Shown here piece after piece: positions 26,080-35,014 of a stretch of DNA of 64,000 nucleotides (its first letter is position 1; every line of letters starts with the position of its first letter). Both the position numbers and the translations under genes were made by a program. The stretch spans positions 48,258 through 112,257 of the forward strand of contig JASDRS010000003.1 in assembly GCA_041441915.1 (NCBI GenBank), given 5' to 3'. Source of the DNA: UBA10365 sp041441915 (lineage in GTDB: Bacteria; Pseudomonadota; Alphaproteobacteria; Rhodobacterales; Rhodobacteraceae). Under the pieces are notes generated by a model, which saw nothing but the letters and a program-made list of their open reading frames with translations, made no database searches and was not told the DNA's origin.

Positions 26080-27674
26080 CGGTGCTGCAGGTTCAAGACC
26101 TTAAGGTTAGTTTTTCCCAAGATGGCCATATCATTCAAGCCGTGCGTGGGGTTAGCTTTCATGTGGGCAAGGGTGAAACCCTCGCCCTTGTGGGGGAAAG
26201 TGGGTCGGGAAAGTCTGTTACGGCGTTGGCGGCTCTGTCACTTTTAACTGATGCGGCGGAGGTAGAAGGATCTGTGCGCTTTAACGGCGTGGAACTCTTG
26301 GGGGCGGATCAGGAGCACTTGCAAAAAATCCGTGGGAATGAGGTCAGCTTTATTTTTCAAGAGCCGATGACCAGCCTTAACCCACTACATACGATTGAAA
26401 AACAACTGGCTGAGTCTTTGACCTTGCACCAAGGACTAAGCGGGGCTGCGGTCAGGGTGCGGGTGATCAGCCTGTTGGAAAAGGTTGGCATTCATGCTGC
26501 AGGTAGCCGCCTAGGGGCTTACCCGCATCAGCTTTCAGGGGGGCAGCGCCAAAGGGTAATGATTGCAATGGCACTAGCAAATGGTCCGCAGATTTTAATC
26601 GCTGACGAGCCGACCACCGCCCTTGATGTGACTATTCAAGCACAGATTTTAAAGCTTTTGCAAGATCTGAAAAAGTCTGATGGGCTGAGCCTTTTGTTTA
26701 TCACCCATGATTTGGGAATTGTGCGCGCGATTGCTGATCGAGTCTGTGTGATGCAAAATGGCGTAATCGTCGAACAGGGCGAAACAGCAGTAATCTTTTC
26801 CAATCCGACCCATCCCTACACAAAAAATCTGTTGGCCGCCGAACCCAAGGGTGCGTCGCCCAAAGCTGCAGGGAGTTCAACGCCAATTTTGCAAACCAAA
26901 GATCTGCGTGTTTGGTTTCCAATTCAGCGCGGCTTGCTGCGCCGCACAGTGGGCCACGTGCAGGCGGTTAATCATACGTCTATCTCGGTGCGGGCGGGTG
27001 AAACTTTGGGGATTGTGGGCGAAAGTGGGTCTGGCAAAAGTACTTTAGCTTTGGCCATCATGCGCCTGATTTCAAGTCAAGGGCAGATTTTTTTTCAAGG
27101 CCAAAATATCAGCACGCTGTCGTCCAAAGGTATGCGGGCTTTACGGCGCGACATTCAGATTGTGTTTCAAGATCCGTTTGGAAGCCTTTCACCGCGCATG
27201 ACGGTAGAAGAGATCATTGCCGAAGGTTTGAAAGTGCATAAACCTGCAGAACGTGCGGCCCATCATTTCATCGTGGCCAATATGATGACCGAGGTTGGGC
27301 TCGATCCGGCCAGTATGGGGCGCTATCCGCATGAATTTTCGGGTGGCCAACGTCAACGAATTGCGATTGCTCGCGCGATGGTTTTGCGCCCCAAGTTACT
27401 ACTGCTAGACGAACCCACATCTGCGCTTGATATGACTGTTCAGGTGCAAATTGTTGATTTGCTACGGGACTTGCAGCTGAAACATGGGCTTGCTTATATT
27501 TTCATCAGCCATGATCTCCGAGTAGTCAGGGCTTTGGCAAATCACCTGATAGTTATGCGAGAAGGAGATGTTGTCGAGGAAGGTCCGGCCCAATCCGTGT
27601 TTGATGCCCCTAAGTCTGACTACACAAAGGCTTTGTTGGCGGCGGCCTTAGGTGGGTGGTTCTCAAAGGTTTAG
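26076..27674 (+). CDS. Peptide ABC importer ATPase with two nucleotide-binding domains (YejF type)
   Basis: A 532-residue duplicated ABC ATPase. The first domain has Walker A GESGSGKSVT, signature LSGGQRQRVMIA and Walker B ILIADEPTTALD. The second has GESGSGKSTL, FSGGQRQRIAIA and LLLLDEPTSALD. Both look catalytically complete. It energises the YejBE-type permeases. Fourth and last gene of the operon. The fused DppD/DppF-like architecture distinguishes YejF from two-gene Opp systems. Confidence 0.95.
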   Translation: MTVLQVQDLKVSFSQDGHIIQAVRGVSFHVGKGETLALVGESGSGKSVTALAALSLLTDAAEVEGSVRFNGVELLGADQEHLQKIRGNEVSFIFQEPMTSLNPLHTIEKQLAESLTLHQGLSGAAVRVRVISLLEKVGIHAAGSRLGAYPHQLSGGQRQRVMIAMALANGPQILIADEPTTALDVTIQAQILKLLQDLKKSDGLSLLFITHDLGIVRAIADRVCVMQNGVIVEQGETAVIFSNPTHPYTKNLLAAEPKGASPKAAGSSTPILQTKDLRVWFPIQRGLLRRTVGHVQAVNHTSISVRAGETLGIVGESGSGKSTLALAIMRLISSQGQIFFQGQNISTLSSKGMRALRRDIQIVFQDPFGSLSPRMTVEEIIAEGLKVHKPAERAAHHFIVANMMTEVGLDPASMGRYPHEFSGGQRQRIAIARAMVLRPKLLLLDEPTSALDMTVQVQIVDLLRDLQLKHGLAYIFISHDLRVVRALANHLIVMREGDVVEEGPAQSVFDAPKSDYTKALLAAALGGWFSKV

Positions 27675-28131
27675 TGAATGGCAATTGGTTTAGAGACTTT
27701 ATTTTTAAACTTAACGCTTCCTGCGCAATGTTCGAATCTGGCCCCAGTACGTCAGATGGGCTTTAGCTAATTTCACGGCCCCAAGGCCCAATGTGTAAGT
27801 TTTGATAGTTGGCAATTCCAACATTAGCTATGAGCAATTGACCGCTGATGGCAAAATTTTAGGATAAAATTTTTCAGATGAAAGGTCCGATATTTTGGAC
27901 ATATCGATGGCGCATTATGTTAGCGTGGGGCCCTATCCTGCCTTTCTCTACTGTGATCCAAATTAGGCTTAGATGTGTATCTGAAATATCCGCTGTTTTG
28001 TGGTGGTAGCTGCTTTAAACTATGTTGACCCGTAAATAGTCCTGGACAACTATTATCTATATTGCATCCACTTAAACTAAAGCCTGTCCATTTTGTTAGA
28101 AACTCTATGCCCAAAACCAGAATATCATAAA
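27675..28131. other. Spacer between peptide importer and carboxypeptidase genes
   Basis: About 455 nt separating converging transcription units. Apart from the short minus-strand frame at 27711-27824, I see no gene, terminator or RNA. A TTCGAATC at 27731-27738 resembles a tRNA T-loop, but no tRNA fold surrounds it. Confidence 0.4.
27711..27824 (-). CDS. Possible 37-residue basic peptide, or C-terminal remnant of a lost gene
   Basis: From ATG 27824 the minus strand reads MLELPTIKTYTLGLGAVKLA, then KAHLTYWGQIRTLRRKR and a stop. Composition is protein-like, with a basic tail, unlike the surrounding non-coding sequence. The ribosome site is weak, and a stop lies 2 codons upstream of the ATG. It could be a true small protein or the tail of a decayed gene. 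I do not recognise a family. Confidence 0.3.
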   Translation of the reverse strand: MLELPTIKTYTLGLGAVKLAKAHLTYWGQIRTLRRKR

Positions 28132-29592
28132 TTACTCTCCGCCAATAAGCTCACAAGGCACTGCGCGTGTCTGTAGATGGCGGCAGGCTTGGTTTGCCTG
28201 GTCTTGGGTTAAGCCCATAACATTCGCATTATACCCCACGCTGCGTTCAAGCACTTTGCGCAAACCTTGGCCAAGTGTCATGGATTCGGCGATCACTATT
28301 TTAAACAACTCACGCTCTGCCATGGATCGGCTGGGATACAGGCCCAAATTTACGCCAAAATGCCGCCCACCAGACGTAGACATGCGCGTAACCACTTTGG
28401 GCTCTGTCTTGGGCGGTGTCGCATTTCTTAAGTTCTGATCGTCTTGTGAGGTTAAAATCATGGCTGAATATTCCAGGGTGTTTTCGGGGGGCCAGTTGAT
28501 TTTTGTAAGCGGTGCGGTTGTGTAGGGTACAAAGGTGGGTGCAATTACGTTTTGGTTTTGAATGTGAAAAATCTGATTTTGTGCCGCATTTTTTGCAGTG
28601 GTGGCTGCGGCCTCTTGCAAGGCTGCATTGATGCTGGTTTGCTGCTCGGCAGCCAGGGAAGTTGTGCTTGCTAAGTTCAGGGGCCTGGGCTTTGGGCGCG
28701 GCGACGTTGTTAATACCAAAGATTTTATGTCTTTTAAAACAGCGGGTGGTGCAAGCGGCACTTTCGTGCCTGTAGCTTTTTTGCTAAAGCCCAAGTTCAA
28801 AAGTTTCGCCATTTTCAGATTGCGATTTGGTGTTGATGTGGCACCAAAAACTGAAGCGATTATACGTCGATTGCCATGTTGGGCGGAGGCTGTCAGATTA
28901 TAGCCCGCAGCATTAGTATAGCCAGTTTTGATCCCATCTGCGCCCCTATAAGCGGCTAGAAATCGGCGATTTGTATTGCGCACTTTGGCCACGCCAACGA
29001 AAATTTCGCGTCGCGAAAATAGGTGATAATAGTCTGGATAATCGTAAAATAAATGCCGGCCTAAGATTGACATATCGTGGGCGGTGGAATAATGGCCTGA
29101 TTTTGCTAGGCCATGTGCGTTTTTAAATTGACTGTTTAGCATACCAAGAGCCTTGGCGGTGCGGGTCATTCGCTTGGCAAAGGCGCTTTCCGATCCGCTG
29201 ACAGCCTCGCCAATGGCGGTGGCGGCATCATTGGCTGATTTTATGGCAGCTGCCCTGATCAAATAGCGCAAGGTAATTTTTTGGCCTTTGCGAAGTCCTA
29301 GTTTTGATGGCGGCTCTGAGGCCGCATTTTGTGAGATAGTCACCATCTTATCAACAGATATTTCGCCACTCTCAACGGCACCAAAGGTGACATAAAGGGT
29401 CATCATCTTGGTTAAAGAGGCTGGGTGCAGCCGTGTGTCGGCATTTTTACTAAAAAGAGTTTCGCCGGTGGCGGCGTCCATCACGTAGGCGGCATAAGGC
29501 GCAGCATTTACAGAACTACCTAGCGCCCAAGCGAGCGTAATGCCCAGCCATGTGATATATGCGATGATACCTGTCGCTCGCCGTGTAACCAC
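28132..29592 (-). CDS. D-alanyl-D-alanine carboxypeptidase (PBP5-like) with C-terminal SPOR-type domain
   Basis: A 486-residue S11 peptidase. A signal segment ends near SSVNAAP. The active-site serine is S59 in HPASLTKMMT (SxxK), SAN lies in AIKSANDAAT (SxN), and KTG in DGIKTGYTNAAGYNL. It trims the terminal D-Ala of peptidoglycan stem peptides in the periplasm. A long variable linker (residues about 280-410) leads to a C-terminal region with FGVNLGLYPSRSMAERELFK that resembles SPOR, a denuded-glycan binding domain that targets division sites. The start is a GTG at 29592 behind AGGATCG. Confidence 0.9.
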   Translation of the reverse strand: MVTRRATGIIAYITWLGITLAWALGSSVNAAPYAAYVMDAATGETLFSKNADTRLHPASLTKMMTLYVTFGAVESGEISVDKMVTISQNAASEPPSKLGLRKGQKITLRYLIRAAAIKSANDAATAIGEAVSGSESAFAKRMTRTAKALGMLNSQFKNAHGLAKSGHYSTAHDMSILGRHLFYDYPDYYHLFSRREIFVGVAKVRNTNRRFLAAYRGADGIKTGYTNAAGYNLTASAQHGNRRIIASVFGATSTPNRNLKMAKLLNLGFSKKATGTKVPLAPPAVLKDIKSLVLTTSPRPKPRPLNLASTTSLAAEQQTSINAALQEAAATTAKNAAQNQIFHIQNQNVIAPTFVPYTTAPLTKINWPPENTLEYSAMILTSQDDQNLRNATPPKTEPKVVTRMSTSGGRHFGVNLGLYPSRSMAERELFKIVIAESMTLGQGLRKVLERSVGYNANVMGLTQDQANQACRHLQTRAVPCELIGGE

Positions 29593-29774
29593 GTTGACGA
29601 TCCTGCTTTTTTTGCTTTGCCCTGCCTACCTCTTTTATAAGAGGTTTATGCCATTACATGTTAACACAGGATTGATTCGCATAAAACCCCAAAATTTTAA
29701 TACGTTTGCAGATTTCCATTATTAGCATAAACTATATTTAGTGGTGAACTAGGGGTTGGGCACTACCATTAGAT

Positions 29775-30485
29775 TTATCCGAGGTCATCCAACAATGCCT
29801 TCAATTGCCCAATATCATGCAATTCGAAATAACGCTCCTTATTCAAGGGGGCCTTGGCCTCCTCTAGAGCCCAAGCGACACCATGCGGCACGAAAACGCC
29901 GACACCGCCGCAAGCAATCATGGGCAACACGTCAGATTTCATTGAATTTCCCAACATCAATCCCCGTTCGGGGCCATCCCCATGGCGGGTAAAAATGGCT
30001 TTGTAGATTTTGGGAGTTTTGGCTGAAACTATTTCGACACCATGGAACAAGTCGCCTATGCCTGACTGTGCAAGTTTGCGTTCTTGATCTAAAAGATCGC
30101 CCTTAGTAACCAAAACGATTCGATGATGGCGCGCTGCGCTGATCACGGCCTCTCTGGCGTGGGGTAAAAGTTTGATTGGATGTGACAGCATCTCACGGCC
30201 TGCCTCCATAATTTCCCAAATAACTTTAGCCGAAATCTGCGCTGAAGTGACCTCAATCGCAGTTTCAAGCATTGATAAAATAAAGCCCTTAATGCCAAAT
30301 CCATAGTGACCAATATTACGCTTTTCTGCCGCCAGAAGCCGCACTTCAAGCGTTTCGCGGTCTATAAAATCTGCTAATAGACTGTAAAATTGGGCCTGTG
30401 TTACCTTAAAAAAGGTCTCGCTGTGCCAAAGCGTGTCATCGGCGTCAAACCCTATGCAGGTGATATTGGTGAATGGTGGGATCAT
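29775..30485 (-). CDS. HAD superfamily hydrolase
   Basis: A 236-residue HAD phosphatase-type protein. Motif I is CIGFDADDTLWHSE (two aspartates), motif II VLVTKGD, the lysine is near RKLAQSGIGDLF, and motif IV is MLGNSMKSDVLPMIACGG. An alpha-helical cap lies between motifs I and II. Substrate unknown; probably a small phosphate ester. The last residues run to 29775, and no operon partner is evident, the next gene (clpS) being divergent. Confidence 0.88.
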   Translation of the reverse strand: MIPPFTNITCIGFDADDTLWHSETFFKVTQAQFYSLLADFIDRETLEVRLLAAEKRNIGHYGFGIKGFILSMLETAIEVTSAQISAKVIWEIMEAGREMLSHPIKLLPHAREAVISAARHHRIVLVTKGDLLDQERKLAQSGIGDLFHGVEIVSAKTPKIYKAIFTRHGDGPERGLMLGNSMKSDVLPMIACGGVGVFVPHGVAWALEEAKAPLNKERYFELHDIGQLKALLDDLG

Positions 30486-30632
30486 TAGTTCAAAGTGACA
30501 AGGTTTGCTAAACCAATCAAGGCTGATCTAAGCAGACAGCCCTTTCCGTTTGAAAAAAATCTCTATAATACTGCATAATAAATAAACCGAATCCTATCCT
30601 TGGGGCCTCCTTTGAATCTTTCACAGAGCTAC

Positions 30633-30953
30633 ATGTCTGATAAAAGCGCCGAGCCAAGCGACGACACATCATTATTGTCTAAAACCAAATCTAAGTCTGA
30701 GCGCCCGCCGCTTTATAAGTTAATGCTGCTTAACGATGATTTTACTCCTATGGAATTTGTTATACATGTGCTGGAGCGGTTCTTCGGATTAAGCCATGCT
30801 CAGGCTTTTGAAGTGATGCTTGCGGTGCATAAAAAGGGGCTAGCTGTTGTTGGCGTCTTTTCGTTTGAGGTTGCTGAAACAAAGGTGGCACAGGTAATGG
30901 ACTTTGCCCGCCGCCATGAGCACCCGTTACAATGCACTATGGAAAAGGAATAG
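30633..30953 (+). CDS. clpS: ATP-dependent Clp protease adaptor ClpS
   Basis: A 106-residue N-degron adaptor that delivers substrates with bulky N-terminal residues to ClpAP. An unstructured N-terminal tail of about 30 residues is followed by the core YKLMLLNDDFTPMEFVIHVL, with the DDFTPMEFV pocket, and MLAVHKKGLAVVGVFSFEVA. The start is uncertain: ATG 30633 is used, and a TTG at 30600 would extend the frame by 11 codons. clpA is not adjacent. rsmC begins 21 nt after the stop. Confidence 0.93.
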   Translation: MSDKSAEPSDDTSLLSKTKSKSERPPLYKLMLLNDDFTPMEFVIHVLERFFGLSHAQAFEVMLAVHKKGLAVVGVFSFEVAETKVAQVMDFARRHEHPLQCTMEKE

Positions 30954-30973
30954 AGCTTCCTTGTGGACAGGTC

Positions 30974-31981
30974 ATGCGCGCTTTGCGATTAACTCATGCG
31001 TTGGATATGGGGGTGATTGCTTTACCCGAAACTGGCTCCATTTTGGTGGTCGGGCCTTCTATGAACGACAATTTTAATTTTGCATCGCGTGACCGTATTG
31101 TGATTCTTACGGGCTTTAAACCTTATTATGATTTCTTTACTCAATGCGGTTATCAGGTGACCACAAAGCCAACTGACGGCCATGCCGCAGCTTTGGTGTG
31201 CATGCCGCGCTCTAAAGACGATGCGCTGGCCCTGATCGCCCTCGCGCAAGATGCGGTGGTGCCGGGTGGGCTTGTTATGGTTGACGGGCAAAAGACTGAC
31301 GGAATCGCATCTTTACATCGCGACATGCGTAACCGCGGGATGGCGTCTGAGGCCCTCTCTAAGGCGCATGGTAAGATTTTTAGCTTTATTGCGGGTCATG
31401 ATGTCTCTGAATGGCAGACAAAAATGCGTAAGACTGACGAAGGCTTTATCACACAAGCGGGCCTTTTTTCACCAGATGCCCCCGACCGCGGGTCGGTGCT
31501 TTTGGCTAACGCTTTGCCTAACAAATTAGGTGGTCACGTTGTGGACCTTGGAGCGGGCTGGGGTTACTTATCGTATCAAATATTAAAGCGTGAAACGGTT
31601 AAGCATCTTGATTTGGTTGAAGCCGAAGCTAATGCTCTTGACTGTGCGCGGCAAAATGTTTGCGATGAAAGGGCTAATTTTCATTGGTTGGATGCGCGTA
31701 AATTCAAGCCCGTGCGTGTCGCAGATGCAGTGCTTTGTAATCCACCTTTTCACACCAGTCGCCAAGCCAATTCTGCCCTTGGGATAGAATTCATCACGGC
31801 CGCGGCAACAATTTTATCACCTGGTGGTACGCTGTGGCTTGTCGCAAATCGGCATTTGCCTTATGGCAAACATATTGCTGCGTTGTTTAGTGATGTTGAA
31901 GAATTGGGTGGCGATGCCACCTATCGCGTGATACGCGCTGCTCGACCCTTAAGGCAAACCCCCAACCAAACTGGAGCCTGA
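30974..31981 (+). CDS. rsmC: RsmC-like 16S rRNA (guanine-N2)-methyltransferase
   Basis: A 335-residue SAM-dependent methyltransferase. Two Rossmann-like domains are readable: a degenerate N-terminal one (ALPETGSILVVGPSMNDNFN) and a catalytic C-terminal one with DLGAGWGYLSYQIL (SAM site) and VLCNPPFHTS, the NPPFH motif of N2-guanine methylases. The start at 30974, after GGACAGG, is preferred over the frame start at 30932, which overlaps clpS. Confidence 0.88.
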   Translation: MRALRLTHALDMGVIALPETGSILVVGPSMNDNFNFASRDRIVILTGFKPYYDFFTQCGYQVTTKPTDGHAAALVCMPRSKDDALALIALAQDAVVPGGLVMVDGQKTDGIASLHRDMRNRGMASEALSKAHGKIFSFIAGHDVSEWQTKMRKTDEGFITQAGLFSPDAPDRGSVLLANALPNKLGGHVVDLGAGWGYLSYQILKRETVKHLDLVEAEANALDCARQNVCDERANFHWLDARKFKPVRVADAVLCNPPFHTSRQANSALGIEFITAAATILSPGGTLWLVANRHLPYGKHIAALFSDVEELGGDATYRVIRAARPLRQTPNQTGA

Positions 31982-31982
31982 T

Positions 31983-32801
31983 ATGAGCAGATCAATCGCA
32001 GGAAAAACCGCCATTGTGACGGGTGCCGCTAATGGCGTCGGTTTGTCAATTGCGCGCCACTTTTTGGATCGTGGCGCCAATGTTATGTTTGCTGATATCG
32101 ATGAAGATAAATTGGTTTCGGAAATTGGTGCTGCCGACCATGGCGAAGGTGCAGCGCGGATATTTGTCGGTGATTTGCGACAGAAGTTGACTATCACCAA
32201 CTTGCTGTCGGCCACGATGGACGCGTTTGATCGGGTTGATATTTTAGTAAATGCTTGCCGCAGTGTCATACCTTCGGTAGCTCTTTCGCCCGACGAAGAT
32301 GGTGTCGAAGAGCTGTTCCAACATAATTTTATCACCACATTGCGGCTGTCGCAAATGGTGGCAAAGCGGATGATCCAGCAGGCTGGTTCCGCTGATCATA
32401 GTTCGAATCAGGACACCTCTATTGGCACAATCGTCAACCTGTCTTCTATTGTGGCCCAAAGGGCGCAACCCGGTTTGATGGGGTTTTCTATCAGCATGGC
32501 AGCTTTAGACCAAATGACACGTGTGATGGCGGCTGAACTGGCGCCAATGAAAATTCGGGTGAACGGCGTTGCTATCGGATCGGTTATGAGTGCCAGCTTG
32601 CAAAATATTTTACGAGACAAGCCAGATTACCGTACAGCTTTGATCGAGGGTACACCGCTTGGCCGCTTGGCGGCCGCAGGCGAAGTGGTGGAAACTTTTG
32701 AATATTTAGCATCGGACGCCTCGGGTTTTATGACTGGACAAATTCTAAATGTTGATGGTGGTCGTGGTCTTTTGGATGTTGTGCAATCACCCTTACATTA
32801 G
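31983..32801 (+). CDS. Short-chain dehydrogenase/reductase family protein lacking the catalytic Tyr and Lys
   Basis: A 272-residue SDR-fold protein that starts 1 nt after the rsmC stop. The NAD(P) site TGAANGVGLSIARHF is intact, and the serine of NLSS is present. The YxxxK motif is replaced: residues 168-172 are FSISM, with F168 for Tyr and M172 for Lys. The NNAG motif is also altered (LVNACRS). The C-terminal ASDASGFMTGQILNVDGG is canonical. It folds as an SDR but probably does not use the classic proton relay; it could be a binding or regulatory protein, or use another chemistry. Confidence 0.85.
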   Translation: MSRSIAGKTAIVTGAANGVGLSIARHFLDRGANVMFADIDEDKLVSEIGAADHGEGAARIFVGDLRQKLTITNLLSATMDAFDRVDILVNACRSVIPSVALSPDEDGVEELFQHNFITTLRLSQMVAKRMIQQAGSADHSSNQDTSIGTIVNLSSIVAQRAQPGLMGFSISMAALDQMTRVMAAELAPMKIRVNGVAIGSVMSASLQNILRDKPDYRTALIEGTPLGRLAAAGEVVETFEYLASDASGFMTGQILNVDGGRGLLDVVQSPLH

Positions 32802-33235
32802 GGCAGCCCAAAACTTTTTGCACTCCTTAATCGCTTGTGTTGCTCTACTTTTAAACTCGACCGCTTTGCTCAATAATTGGACCAATTTGCGTTTTTCCAG
32901 CAGGCATAGCGGTTCACAGATGTCGCTTTGTTATCAAGTTGGCAAAACCGCATCTCTTGGTGACTTATCTTATAATTCTTCATTCAATAGCTACGTTCGA
33001 TCTTAAGATTGGTTTTCTTGATTAAAGCGTTTACGACCCGAATTTTTTTGGTAGCGTATGCCAAGCACTGCTGTTGGGGTGAAGCGAAGGCTGTGAAGGT
33101 CATCGCCAAAAAATCCCCAAACATATGCCGCTTGGTGTCAGATCCTTTACCTCGTTACAAATATCAGACATTACATGGATCAATGTGGATACAACCAGTA
33201 TCTCACAACCATGTGCCCGCCCACAAGGAGATCAG
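32802..33235. other. Spacer upstream of hemF
   Basis: About 430 nt without a supported gene. On the minus strand near 32800-32925 a short frame reads EKRKLVQLLSKAVEFKSRAT and continues to a stop, protein-like but without an ATG or ribosome site. I see no perfect FNR box (TTGAT-N4-ATCAA), which would be expected for an oxygen-controlled haem gene. Confidence 0.35.
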
Positions 33236-34102
33236 ATGTTAGGCCAGATGCACTCTGAGAAAGCCCTTGTAGCTAAGTGGTTTACCGAGTTACGCGACCA
33301 AATTGTTGCAGCCTTTGAAACATTGGAGGACACGCACCAATCAGCTGACCAAGCGGCAGGCCGGTTCGAAATGACGCCAACAAAGCGCAAAAGCGGTGGT
33401 GGAGGCGAAATGAGTGTGATGCGTGGCGGGCGCGTGTTTGAAAAAGTGGGGGTTAATATTTCAACTGTCCATGGAACTTTGGGGGATAAAGCACAAAAGT
33501 CGATGGCTGCGCGTGGCGTAGCAGGTCTGGTGGAGGGTTCGAGCTTTTGGGCCAGTGGCATCAGTCTTGTGGCCCATATGCAAAATCCGCATGTGCCAGC
33601 TGTGCATATGAACACCCGTATGTTTTGGACCCCCTCGGCCTGGTGGTTTGGCGGTGGCTCAGACCTTAACCCGGCCGTCGAATATGCAAGCGACACGACT
33701 CATTTTCACGCCGTTTTAAAAAATGCCTGTGACTACCATTCAGATGGCTATTATGCTAAATTCAAAGCATGGGCTGACGAATATTTCTATGTTCCTCATC
33801 GCGGGCGTGCGCGTGGTGTTGGCGGAATTTTTTATGATGATTTAAACAGCGCAGACTGGCAGGCCGACTTCGCTTTTACAAAATCGGTTGGTGCTGCGTT
33901 TTTACCAGCCTTCTTACCTTTGGTTGAGCAGCGCAAAACCATGCCATGGGGCCAAGAGGAAAAAGATCAACAGTTGGTGCATCGTGGTCTTTATGCCGAA
34001 TATAACTTGGTTTATGATAGGGGAACCAGATTTGGCCTTGAAACAGGCCATGATGCAACAGCGGTATTGATGAGCTTGCCCCCCTTGGCCAAATGGATTT
34101 AA
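33236..34102 (+). CDS. hemF: Coproporphyrinogen III oxidase, oxygen-dependent
   Basis: A 288-residue enzyme converting coproporphyrinogen III to protoporphyrinogen IX with O2. Family signatures are GGGGEMSVMRGGRVFEKVGV, WFGGGSDLNPAVEY, HRGRARGVGGIFYDDLN and YNLVYDRGTRFGLETG. The start is ATG 33236 because AAGGAGATCAG precedes it; the frame is open back to 33125 without such support. Its length agrees with the family. Confidence 0.96.
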   Translation: MLGQMHSEKALVAKWFTELRDQIVAAFETLEDTHQSADQAAGRFEMTPTKRKSGGGGEMSVMRGGRVFEKVGVNISTVHGTLGDKAQKSMAARGVAGLVEGSSFWASGISLVAHMQNPHVPAVHMNTRMFWTPSAWWFGGGSDLNPAVEYASDTTHFHAVLKNACDYHSDGYYAKFKAWADEYFYVPHRGRARGVGGIFYDDLNSADWQADFAFTKSVGAAFLPAFLPLVEQRKTMPWGQEEKDQQLVHRGLYAEYNLVYDRGTRFGLETGHDATAVLMSLPPLAKWI

Positions 34103-34112
34103 GCGCTTAGGC

Positions 34113-34781
34113 TCAAATCATTCCCAAATTGCGCGCTGCGATAACTGCTTGGGTGCGATTTTGCGCACCCAATTTTTTGCAAATCGAAGTGACATGCATT
34201 TTGATCGTTGGCTCAGCTAGTTGCAATTGGCTGGCGATGTCCTTGTTTTGCCGACCTTCTGCCAAATAGGACAAAACACCTAACTCGCGGCCACTCAACT
34301 TGCTTTTTGACCCCATATTGTTCACCTGTGAGCGGTCGCGCAACAATTCAAGCGGCATGTAATATTCGCCTGCATGCATAAAACGTATGGCATTTCCCAG
34401 AGTTTTCGCAGGCGAGGTTTTTAAGATGATTCCAGCAGCACCAAGGGTCATGATTTCATCTATTACATGAAACATCCGTGGCGAAGTGTTGCCAGTGATG
34501 ATGGCCACCGGTTTGCCGCCATTGGCCTTTAACGTAAGCTTAAGGCCAATGATTCCATTCATCCCAGGCATATTTAAATCAAGCAAAACAAGGTCAAACG
34601 GCCCTTTTTGTGCTATGATATGCAAAGATTCATCGAGTGATTTCGCCGTAGCTACACTCATGTCCAAGCCAGAGGTCAGATAAAAGGCGAAAGCTTCCGA
34701 GACCATTTCGTGGTCATCCGCAATTAATACCCGAATTTGCCTGCTGTTTGTTTGTTCAGAGTTAGCTAATATGGTTTGCAT
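34113..34781 (-). CDS. LuxR/NarL-type response regulator, orphan
   Basis: A 222-residue two-component regulator. The receiver domain begins IRVLIADDHEMVSEAFAFYL, with the phosphoacceptor at D68 in LVLLDLNMPGMNG. The C-terminal helix-turn-helix is LSGRELGVLSYLAEGRQNKD, then LAEPTIKMHVTSICKKLGA. AGGTG precedes the ATG. No intact kinase is adjacent; a probable kinase scrap lies in the AT-rich spacer at 34946. It is convergent with hemF, separated by 10 nt. Targets are unknown. Confidence 0.93.
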   Translation of the reverse strand: MQTILANSEQTNSRQIRVLIADDHEMVSEAFAFYLTSGLDMSVATAKSLDESLHIIAQKGPFDLVLLDLNMPGMNGIIGLKLTLKANGGKPVAIITGNTSPRMFHVIDEIMTLGAAGIILKTSPAKTLGNAIRFMHAGEYYMPLELLRDRSQVNNMGSKSKLSGRELGVLSYLAEGRQNKDIASQLQLAEPTIKMHVTSICKKLGAQNRTQAVIAARNLGMI

Positions 34782-34943
34782 GAGGCACCTTCAAAAATAT
34801 TAAACGGGGTATTTTAATATATTTAATCTGTCACTTTTAGAGGCACCTGTATGAACGACAACGTCAAGGAGTTTTGATATAAAAATATGTAATATGTTAT
34901 CATTTTTGTAACTAATGTATATATATTATATACTAATTTTTTT

Positions 34944-34957
34944 AGATGGTACCATCT
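34944..34957. promoter_or_regulatory. 14-bp perfect palindrome AGATGGTACCATCT
   Basis: A perfect dyad in the AT-rich spacer, about 160 nt from the start of the response regulator gene. Dimeric HTH proteins bind such sites, so it may be an operator. It also covers the first codons of the kinase-like frame, so the symmetry could be a chance effect. Confidence 0.25.
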
Positions 34958-35014
34958 GAGAGAGGATTTATGGGAGATGGCCTCGCTAATTTAAAAGAAA
35001 AAATCAAAAATTGA
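34946..35014 (+). pseudogene. Possible histidine kinase fragment (ATPase G2-box region)
   Basis: The frame reads MVPSERGFMGDGLANLKEKI then KN and a stop. GxGLxNLKEKI strongly resembles the G2 box and following helix of HisKA_3/NarX-type kinase ATPase domains, usually 25-30 residues before the C-terminus. Only this scrap is recognisable. It points away from a NarL-type response regulator whose kinase is missing, so a deleted cognate kinase is a reasonable reading. The segment is very short, so chance similarity is possible. Confidence 0.35.

Noticed and set aside
27731..27738. TTCGAATC resembling a tRNA T-loop
   Set aside because: No acceptor, D or anticodon arms can be built around it on either strand.
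32800..32925. Minus-strand frame with EKRKLVQLLSKAVEFKSRAT
   Set aside because: No start codon or ribosome site; kept only as a remark in the spacer entry.
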